From JBBSEZ01 sp038239195 (GTDB lineage: Bacteria; Planctomycetota; Planctomycetia; Gemmatales; Gemmataceae): a stretch of 12,857 nucleotides of DNA. The position numbers and the translations under genes are program-made. The notes below the pieces were generated by a model. The model had not been told where the DNA came from. It did no database searches and saw only the letters and a list, made by a program, of their open reading frames with translations. Where the stretch lies: the NCBI GenBank assembly GCA_038239195.1, contig JBBSEZ010000290.1, positions 1 to 12,857 of the forward strand, given 5' to 3'. Shown one piece after another: positions 7,167 through 12,857 of this stretch (its first letter is position 1; each line of letters opens with the position of its first letter).

Positions 7167-8084
7167 TCAGGGGGCTTGGCGCAGCGCGGTGCGGAACGCG
7201 TCGAGCGTCGAAGCCGTCAGCGCGGCGTCGAACCAACGGTCGAGCGTATCGGGGTCGTTCGTCCCTTCGATGGCGAGGCGTAGGTCGTCAGGGGCCGTGG
7301 TCTGGAAACGCACTCGCAACGCCCGCAAGACGGCCGCGCGGCGCGCAAGCAGCACGCCCTCGTCGCGGCCTTCCTTTTTCCACCCATTGATGATCTGTGA
7401 TTCTCGCACCATCCAGCCCTCCAGTCCTCGTTGCCAGTTGAGCAACTCCTTCGTCAACTCCGCCAGCACAAGCGCCCAGTCGCGGAAGCGCCGGCGCCGC
7501 TCCTCATTCGGTTCCTTCTCCGCGACCTGCTTCCACCGTTCAATCAGTTCCGGCCTGCCTCCGCCACTCATCAAGGGCACCCAGGGCAAGACGCACAGCC
7601 CGAGCTCGCCCTGTTCGATGGCCGTCAACGTCGCGGCCGCGTCTTCCTTCTCCAGGTCGAAGACGTGCGGCGCCACGCCGAGGTGCGACCCGAGGCCTTC
7701 CACCGACAGCCGCAGCTCGCGGGTTGCCGGTTGGCCGGTCAGGTGCAACAACACTCCGCCCACCTCCGGCCCGTCGAGCCCGGCCTTCACCTCGCGCGCC
7801 AGCAGCAACTGGTAGACGCCCAGTTGGTGCAACGACTCGCTCTCCGGCTCGGCCTTCACCTCGACGATGACCCACACGAGCGCATCGGGGCGGTCGGTGC
7901 GCTCGAGGATGCCGACCAGGTCGTCGGTGCGCTCCGGCCCGCCCGGCCAGACGGTGCGGCGCGTGTCGTCCCAGCGCTCGAACCGGACGGGCCAGGGCCG
8001 CGCCAGGCGAGCCGCGAGCCAGCCGAAGAAGTCCTTGCCGTCTTCCTTCGAGATCTGTCGCGCTGTCTGGTCGAATGGCCCCAC
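7167..8084 (-). CDS. Rpn/YhgA-like PD-(D/E)XK nuclease family protein
   Basis: A 305-residue protein with the layout of Rpn (recombination-promoting nuclease, formerly 'putative transposase' or DUF4351-type) proteins. The nuclease core has TDDLVGI (Asp54/Asp55), then WVIVEVKAEPES (Glu75, Lys77), forming the D...ExK signature, followed by QLGVYQLLL. The C-terminal part has a basic-acidic helix (GWKKEGRDEGVLLARRAAVLRAL, about 234-256) and an Asp/Leu-rich tail typical of the DUF4351-like region. Such proteins cleave DNA in the characterised E. coli cases; cellular roles elsewhere are largely unknown. GTG 8084 has AGGAGG eight bases upstream. It stands as a single transcription unit between metYX and the divergent CBS-like gene. 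Nothing links it functionally to sulfur metabolism. Confidence 0.75.
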   Translation of the reverse strand: MGPFDQTARQISKEDGKDFFGWLAARLARPWPVRFERWDDTRRTVWPGGPERTDDLVGILERTDRPDALVWVIVEVKAEPESESLHQLGVYQLLLAREVKAGLDGPEVGGVLLHLTGQPATRELRLSVEGLGSHLGVAPHVFDLEKEDAAATLTAIEQGELGLCVLPWVPLMSGGGRPELIERWKQVAEKEPNEERRRRFRDWALVLAELTKELLNWQRGLEGWMVRESQIINGWKKEGRDEGVLLARRAAVLRALRVRFQTTAPDDLRLAIEGTNDPDTLDRWFDAALTASTLDAFRTALRQAP

Positions 8085-8105
8085 GCCGGCGCCCTCCTCT
8101 GGCGC

Positions 8106-8135
8106 ATTCTACCATTGCCGGCCAGCGCGAGAAAA
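8106..8135 (-). promoter_or_regulatory. Putative promoter of the Rpn-like gene
   Basis: The minus strand has TAGAAT (8111-8106), 21 bases before GTG 8084, with a weak TTTTCT/TTTCTC -35 candidate near 8135-8129. The left arm of the 14-bp inverted repeat falls across the spacer and the edge of the -35 region. The -10 match is good and the -35 poor. Confidence 0.35.
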
Positions 8136-8156
8136 CACCGCCTTCTCGCGCTGGCC
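8120..8156. promoter_or_regulatory. Perfect 14-bp inverted repeat in a divergent intergenic region
   Basis: GGCCAGCGCGAGAA (8120-8133) is the exact reverse complement of TTCTCGCGCTGGCC (8143-8156) across a 9-base loop. It lies in the 91-base gap between the divergent Rpn-like gene and the CBS-like gene, ending 19 bases before ATG 8176. It could be a repressor operator, a 5'-leader hairpin of the CBS-like mRNA or a REP-like unit. There is no T run after either arm, which argues against a simple terminator. Confidence 0.65.
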
Positions 8157-8175
8157 AATCGTCTCCTTCCCTGCC

Positions 8176-9171
8176 ATGATGGAGCGCATGAACCTGCCGT
8201 GCTCCGTCCTCGACCTGATCGGCCGCACCCCGCTGGTACACCTGGCGCGCATCGGCGCCGGTCTGCCCGTGCCGCTGCTGGGCAAGTGCGAATACCTCAA
8301 CCCCGGCGGCAGCGGCAAGGACCGCATCGCGCTGGCCATCCTCGACGACGCCGAACGGCGCGGCGCTCTTCGGCCCGGCGCCACCCTGGTCGAGGCCACC
8401 GCCGGCAACACCGGCGTCGGCCTGGCGCTGGTGGCGGCCGTCCGGGGCTATCGGCTGGTGTGCGTCATGCCGGAGAAGATGTCGGCCGACAAGCGCGCCG
8501 CCCTCGCCGCCCTGGGCGCCACCATCGTCGTCACTCCCAACGCCCCGCCGCACGACCCGCGCAACTTCCAGAACGTCGCGGCGCGCCTCGCCGCGGAGCG
8601 CGGCTGGTTCCTCACGGAGCAGTTCGCCAACCCGGCCAACCCGTCGATCCACGAGACGACCACCGGGCCCGAATTGCTCGAGCAGACGGGGGGGCTGATC
8701 GGCGCCTTCGTCGCCGGCGCCGGCACGGGGGGCACGCTCACCGGAGTGGGGCGCTTTCTCAAGGCGCGGGTGCCGGGCGTGCGCATCGTCCTGGCCGACC
8801 CGGTTGGCTCGCGCCTGGCGCATCGAGTGTCCGCGCAACACCCCGACAGCGACGCGGGCTATCAGGTGGAGGGCATCGGCGGGAGCGTCGTGCCCGGCGT
8901 TCTCGACCTGGCCGTCCTCGACGAGGCCGAGCTCGTCAGCGATGAGGAGAGCTTCGCCATGACGGGCCGCCTGCTGCGCGAGGAGGGGCTCCTCGTCGGT
9001 GGGTCGTCCGGGACTGCCGTCGTCGCGGCCCTGCGCGTCGCGGGGCGCGGGCAGGTGAAGGGGCCGGTCGTCGTCTTACTGGCCGACTCGTGGGATCGCT
9101 ATTATTCCAAACCGTGGATGCAGGCCCTCGCCGCCGAGGGAGGAGGCCCCCATGAAGCGCCGGCGAGATGA
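8176..9171 (+). CDS. PLP-dependent cystathionine beta-synthase / cysteine synthase-like enzyme
   Basis: A 331-residue fold-type II PLP enzyme for beta-replacement: cysteine from activated serine plus sulfide, or cystathionine from serine plus homocysteine. PLP Lys48 sits in NPGGSGKDRIA (usually GSVKDR), the substrate loop is TAGNTG (75-80), the phosphate cup is GAGTGGTLTG (181-190), and GGSSGT is at 275-280. The tail DSWDRYYSKPWM (304-315) resembles the segment ending the catalytic domain of cystathionine beta-synthases; the regulatory Bateman (CBS-domain) module is absent. CysK and CBS activities cannot be separated from sequence alone. ATG codons at 8176, 8179 and 8188 are all in frame; none has a good Shine-Dalgarno, so the start is uncertain by up to four residues. 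It overlaps the zinc-ribbon gene by 20 bases. Confidence 0.88.
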   Translation: MMERMNLPCSVLDLIGRTPLVHLARIGAGLPVPLLGKCEYLNPGGSGKDRIALAILDDAERRGALRPGATLVEATAGNTGVGLALVAAVRGYRLVCVMPEKMSADKRAALAALGATIVVTPNAPPHDPRNFQNVAARLAAERGWFLTEQFANPANPSIHETTTGPELLEQTGGLIGAFVAGAGTGGTLTGVGRFLKARVPGVRIVLADPVGSRLAHRVSAQHPDSDAGYQVEGIGGSVVPGVLDLAVLDEAELVSDEESFAMTGRLLREEGLLVGGSSGTAVVAALRVAGRGQVKGPVVVLLADSWDRYYSKPWMQALAAEGGGPHEAPAR

Positions 9172-9355
9172 GGAAGGGGACACGGCCCCTTGCCCGTACT
9201 GCAGGCGGGCGATCTACGAAGATTCGCCGAGCTGTCCGCACTGCGGCAACTACGTGACCGATGAGGACGCGCCGCCGGGACGCAAGCCGTGGTGGTTGAT
9301 CGTCGGCGCGCTGGTGTGCCTGGCGGTCCTGCTATTGTGGATCTTGAATGGGTGA
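9152..9355 (+). CDS. Small zinc-ribbon single-pass membrane protein
   Basis: A 67-residue protein with a basic N-terminus, a four-cysteine zinc ribbon (Cys14-x2-Cys17...Cys28-x2-Cys31 in CPYCRRAIYEDSPSCPHCG), an acidic linker and one C-terminal membrane helix (about 47-65, WWLIVGALVCLAVLLLWIL). By charge, the ribbon should face the cytosol. The ATG lies inside the 3' end of the CBS-like gene and has a perfect AGGAGG (9141-9146) five bases upstream, so the two are very probably co-transcribed and co-translated. No function is known to me. The ribbon could bind a protein partner or nucleic acid, or act as a redox or metal sensor, but none of these is shown by the sequence. Confidence 0.8.
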   Translation: MKRRRDEEGDTAPCPYCRRAIYEDSPSCPHCGNYVTDEDAPPGRKPWWLIVGALVCLAVLLLWILNG

Positions 9356-9367
9356 GTGGAGCGCCTC

Positions 9368-9422
9368 TCTTCGCCGCTTGCGGCTTAGCGTCCCCCCGCT
9401 GACCAACGCGAAGCGGCGAAGA
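9368..9422. repeat. REP-like inverted repeat
   Basis: TCTTCGCCGCTT (9368-9379) is the exact reverse complement of AAGCGGCGAAGA (9411-9422), a 12-bp stem enclosing 31 bases. The interior has a smaller TTAGCG...CGCTGA hairpin with one G-U pair. It lies between the zinc-ribbon gene and the TIGR02996 gene, ending 28 bases before the latter's ATG. It differs in sequence from the element at 1740-1796. A terminator role is possible, but there is no T run. Confidence 0.6.
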
Positions 9423-9450
9423 CCGCGCCGGTTCCCGCGAGGGCGAGATC

Positions 9451-9807
9451 ATGACGTCCGACCTGGCCCGCTTGCAGAAGCACCTCGACGAAAGCCCCCA
9501 CGACGTGCCGAGCCGGCTCGTGCTCGCCGACCTGTTCGAGGAGCAAGGCCAGCTCGACCGCGCGCGCTGCCAGCGCTGGCTGTCCCGGCGCCAGAAATGG
9601 CCCGACTCCGATCTGAGGCCGTTCAAGCAAACCGGCTGGCACTGGTGGTCCTGCCCCGACCAGCCGAAGCGAGCCCGCGAGCACGCCGCCCTCCCTTTGG
9701 AGGTGCAGCAGCAGATGCCGCGCGGGGAATGGCTCTACCCCACCCGGGCCGAGGCCGAGGCGGCGCTGGCGGCGGCGCTGGCGAAGTTGCCGGCCACGGC
9801 CGATTGA
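9451..9807 (+). CDS. Short TIGR02996-domain protein
   Basis: A 118-residue soluble protein. Residues 1-45 (LARLQKHLDESPHDVPSRLVLADLFEEQGQLDRARCQRWL region) match the TIGR02996 repeat-companion domain, an N-terminal module greatly expanded in Gemmataceae, with the usual R-L-V-x-A-D-x-x-E-E-x-G core. Here it is followed not by leucine-rich repeats or SUMF1 but by a Trp-rich segment (KQTGWHWWSCPDQP, 59-72) and an Ala/Glu helix (98-112). No signal peptide or membrane segment is present. Its role is unknown. GAGGGCGAG lies just upstream and can serve as a ribosome site for ATG 9451. Continuous reading through the REP-like element from the zinc-ribbon gene is uncertain. Confidence 0.78.
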   Translation: MTSDLARLQKHLDESPHDVPSRLVLADLFEEQGQLDRARCQRWLSRRQKWPDSDLRPFKQTGWHWWSCPDQPKRAREHAALPLEVQQQMPRGEWLYPTRAEAEAALAAALAKLPATAD

Positions 9808-9810
9808 TCC

Positions 9811-9835
9811 CGAGCTCGGCGGTGTTGGGAGCTCG
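9811..9835 (+). terminator. Hairpin after the TIGR02996 gene (possible terminator)
   Basis: CGAGCTC (9811-9817) pairs with GAGCTCG (9829-9835) around an 11-base loop, three bases after the stop codon. Only TCTAAAT follows and there is no real T run, so termination is a guess based on position and stem. Confidence 0.3.
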
Positions 9836-9967
9836 TCTAAATGCCGCAATTCACGTGGCGCCTCCACCTCCTCGGAGGACGTGTTGGAGCCTGGAGGCCC
9901 GACGCCCTCGCTGGCCTGCTCTCCCACAATTCCGCGCCCGGAGGGCCCCTTGCTTCGCCGATCGTGG

Positions 9968-9973
9968 TAGACT
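9968..9973 (+). promoter_or_regulatory. -10-like site before the lipoprotein gene
   Basis: TAGACT in the context GTGGTAGACTGTG lies 57 bases before ATG 10031. It resembles the TAGAAT sites before the PP2C and Rpn-like genes. No convincing -35 box is seen at the right distance. Confidence 0.3.
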
Positions 9974-10030
9974 GTGTATCGCCTTTCTGTCGGATGGGTG
10001 AAGGGAACGGGCGAAAAGAAGGGACCTCCG

Positions 10031-10456
10031 ATGCGCGCGCTGCACCTTTCCGGACTGGCTGCGGCCCTGCTCCTGGTGGCCGGGTGTTCCGGAAACAAGG
10101 CCGAGGTGTCGGGCACCGTCCGGCTGGACGGCGAGCTCGTCGAGGAAGGCTCGATCAACTTCATCCCCGTCGAAGGCACCACGGGCGCCGGGGCCGGGGC
10201 GGTCATCAAGAACGGCAAGTATCACGTGCCCCGCAGCCAGGGCGTGACCGTGGGGAAGAACCGCGTCGAGCTCCGCGCCTTCAAGAAGACGGGCAAGCAG
10301 GCCCCCGATCCGACCGGCCTGCCTGGCGCCATGACCGAGGAGCGGGTGCCGGCCTTTCCGCCGGAGTACAACGACAGCAGCACGGTCGTCAAGGAGATCG
10401 CCCGAGGCGCCAACACGATCGACTTCGACGTCAAGTCCCCCGGGGCCGGGAAGTAA
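10031..10456 (+). CDS. Small lipoprotein with transthyretin/carboxypeptidase-regulatory-like fold
   Basis: A 141-residue secreted lipoprotein. The N-terminus has Arg2, a hydrophobic stretch (LSGLAAALLLVAG) and a lipobox LVAGC, so Cys19 should be lipidated after signal peptidase II cleavage. The rest is a beta-rich domain with VSGTVRLDGELVEEGSINF near the start and IKNGKY followed by GKNRVELRA. This is the pattern of the planctomycete family usually annotated as carboxypeptidase regulatory-like or transthyretin-like. It is commonly found next to DUF1559 genes, as here, 55 bases upstream of one. ATG 10031 has AGAAGGGA six bases upstream; an upstream in-frame GTG would place the signal peptide internally. 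The biochemical role is unknown. Confidence 0.85.
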   Translation: MRALHLSGLAAALLLVAGCSGNKAEVSGTVRLDGELVEEGSINFIPVEGTTGAGAGAVIKNGKYHVPRSQGVTVGKNRVELRAFKKTGKQAPDPTGLPGAMTEERVPAFPPEYNDSSTVVKEIARGANTIDFDVKSPGAGK

Positions 10457-10511
10457 CGAGCCCTCCTCCGCTCGTCCGGTCTTCGCCTTTTCCCCCTACG
10501 TGAGGTGTCTC

Positions 10512-11462
10512 ATGTCTTCCTCTGGGTCGCGCCCGCGTTCGGCCTTCACGCTGATCGAGCTGCTGGTGGTGATCGCCATCATCGCCATCCTCATCGGCCT
10601 CTTGCTTCCCGCCGTCCAGAAGGTGCGCGAGGCCGCCGCGCGGATGAAGTGCGCCAACAACATGAAGCAACTGGGGCTGGCCCTGCACGGGCACCACGAC
10701 GACCGCGGCAGGTTCCCCAAGGGAGTGAACTGGAACAACGGGACCTACTACGACAACCCCCGGTCGGGCTGGAACTATCCGCTCTTCCCGTACATCGAAC
10801 AGGACAACCTCTACCGCCTGTTTCCTCCCCAGGCTGCCAACCAGCAGTGGTATCCCTGGTTCAGTGCCGAGGCGACCAGCGCTAACGGGCCGACCCGGGT
10901 TTCGATCGCGACCTGGCTCTGTCCCAGCGACAGCGGGGCATTGCTCAACTCCCAGCCCTGGGGCGTGTTCTCCCTGGGCAACTACCATGCCTTCTTCGGC
11001 GGGCTCAACCTGGCGGGGGTCGTCGCCGCCGACCCGTCCCAGCGGAGCGCCTTCGGCGTCAACTTCGGCGCGCGCATCGCGGACATTACCGACGGCACCA
11101 GCAACACCATGGTGCTGGGCGAGTACCTCCGCTCGCGGGGGGCGAGCAACGACCAACGCGGCATGCCCTGGGGCGATCAGCCGGGCTACGGCCAGATCTA
11201 CACCCAGCTCTCGCCCAACAGCGGCAGCCCCGACTTGATCTACGTGGGCTGGTGCGACAACCAACCGGGGGCCGGCCTCCCCTGCATCAACGGCGACGGG
11301 GGCCCGAACAACACCGCCGCGGCGCGGAGCCGGCACAACGGAGGCGTCAACGTCACGATGGGCGATGGGTCGGTCCGCTTCATGCAGCAGAGCGTTGACC
11401 TGCTCACGGTCTGGCGGCCCCTCGCCACCATCGCCGGTGGAGAAGTCATCCCCTCGTTCTGA
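10512..11462 (+). CDS. DUF1559 prepilin-like protein
   Basis: A 316-residue type IV pseudopilin-like protein of the planctomycete-expanded DUF1559 (SBP_bac_10) family. A short basic leader ends at SA, with predicted cleavage before Phe12 in AFTLIELLVVIAIIAILIGLL. Glu16 is the conserved +5 glutamate. The N-terminal helix then runs through VQKVREAAARMKCANNMKQLG. The C-terminus carries the family's His275...DGSVRFM (285-291) signature, and the middle has SNTMVLGEY. These proteins are processed by prepilin peptidase and probably assembled or displayed at the cell envelope; individual roles are unknown. ATG 10512 follows GAGG at a spacing of six, better supported than GTG 10500. It probably forms an operon with the upstream lipoprotein. 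Confidence 0.93.
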   Translation: MSSSGSRPRSAFTLIELLVVIAIIAILIGLLLPAVQKVREAAARMKCANNMKQLGLALHGHHDDRGRFPKGVNWNNGTYYDNPRSGWNYPLFPYIEQDNLYRLFPPQAANQQWYPWFSAEATSANGPTRVSIATWLCPSDSGALLNSQPWGVFSLGNYHAFFGGLNLAGVVAADPSQRSAFGVNFGARIADITDGTSNTMVLGEYLRSRGASNDQRGMPWGDQPGYGQIYTQLSPNSGSPDLIYVGWCDNQPGAGLPCINGDGGPNNTAAARSRHNGGVNVTMGDGSVRFMQQSVDLLTVWRPLATIAGGEVIPSF

Positions 11463-11550
11463 CCGCCCAGGGAGCGCCACTTCTCCGCGTACCGCCACCT
11501 GCGCTGGCGGCGCAGCGGTGCGGTCCGAATGTACGGTGTGGGAGTTGGGC

Positions 11551-12507
<957 letters not shown>

Positions 12508-12742
12508 GCTTGCAGTATCCCAATCCTGGTTCCGGTTGTCGAGATACTGAATCGCGACCAGGGCGATACGTAAGACGCCGCGTTCGCGTGCGGAGGATGA
12601 CCGGGGTCGTTCGGCCATCGGAGGCTTCAAAAGAACGACGTTTTCTTAACCACGGCCAGCGCACCTTCACGACACACCTGTTCCTGGCGCTTTTTCTTGG
12701 ACAAAAGACCATGGGCCCCAATAGTGTTCGGCTCGATTGTTG
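12508..12742. other. Intergenic region between convergent genes
   Basis: No gene is supported here. Directly after the SUMF1-gene stop, CAGTATC (12513-12519) and GATACTG (12543-12549) form a 7-bp inverted repeat without a T run. Around 12627-12655 the sequence becomes less GC-rich, and AAAAGAACG next to CGTTTTCTT forms an imperfect palindrome. Neither is strong enough to call a terminator or element end. Confidence 0.4.
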
Positions 12743-12857
12743 CTAGCTGGAGTCGGCCTTCTGGTGGAGCTTGCCGATATGAGCCAGGAGTTCTTGCTCG
12801 GTCGCCCAGCCGGCGAAGAAGAAGCAGAACATCTCGTAGGTGCGCTTCGTCGGCTTC
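12743..12857 (-). CDS. C-terminal end of an unrecognised protein (partial)
   Basis: The minus-strand frame entering from the right edge is open for 37 codons to a TAG at 12745-12743. It reads KPTKRTYEMFCFFFAGW, then ATEQELLAHIGKLHQKADSS. An aromatic Phe/Cys strand followed by an amphipathic helix and a charged tail looks like the end of a folded protein rather than chance coding. I do not recognise the family. The gene converges on the SUMF1-fusion gene, and its 5' part lies outside the window. Confidence 0.5.
   Translation of the reverse strand, partial: KPTKRTYEMFCFFFAGWATEQELLAHIGKLHQKADSS

Noticed and set aside
11492..11510. CCGCCA/TGGCGG hairpin between the DUF1559 and SUMF1 genes
   Set aside because: A 6-bp stem with a 7-base loop and no T run is expected by chance at this base composition.

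Overview
The window looks like chromosomal DNA of a GC-rich planctomycete, most likely a Gemmataceae relative. The evidence is a DUF1559 prepilin-like protein paired with a small lipoprotein, two proteins with the TIGR02996 'repeat-companion' domain (one fused to a SUMF1/FGE-like domain), short GC-rich REP-like hairpins between genes, and -10-like TAGAAT/TAGACT sites. This assignment rests on recognising families, not on a database search.

Layout. 1-748: the 3' end of an IS630-like transposase, noticeably less GC-rich than the rest, runs directly into a 5'-truncated acyltransferase-3 gene. 691-1716: a short MgtE-type Mg2+ transporter (CBS pair plus membrane domain). 1740-1796: a nested-palindrome REP-like element between convergent genes. 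3669-1823 (minus): a two-gene operon, SAM methyltransferase then type III polyketide synthase. 3898-4635: a divergent PP2C phosphatase. 7023-4648 (minus): a tight metY-metX operon, the direct-sulfhydrylation route to homocysteine. 8084-7167 (minus): an Rpn/PD-(D/E)XK nuclease-like protein. 8120-8156: a perfect 14-bp inverted repeat in the divergent gap before the next gene. 8176-9355: a cystathionine beta-synthase/cysteine synthase-like gene overlapping a small zinc-ribbon membrane protein. 9368-9422: a second REP-like inverted repeat. 9451-12507: a short TIGR02996 protein, a lipoprotein, the DUF1559 prepilin-like protein and a TIGR02996-SUMF1 fusion. 12743-12857: the C-terminal end of an unrecognised minus-strand gene.

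How the genes may work together. MetX acetylates homoserine and MetY exchanges the acetyl group for sulfide to give homocysteine. The CBS-like enzyme could make cysteine from O-acetylserine, or join homocysteine to serine, so 4.6-9.2 kb is a loose sulfur amino-acid region with an unrelated nuclease-like gene inserted. The methyltransferase-PKS pair is probably a minimal locus for a methylated phenolic or pyrone lipid. The DUF1559/lipoprotein pair belongs to the expanded secreted or surface proteins of planctomycetes.

I see no defence island, CRISPR array, tRNA or rRNA. The items most worth following up are the minimal PKS-methyltransferase locus, the palindrome embedded in the nuclease gene's putative promoter, the MgtE variant with a changed pore-helix motif, and the zinc-ribbon membrane protein coupled to the CBS-like gene.
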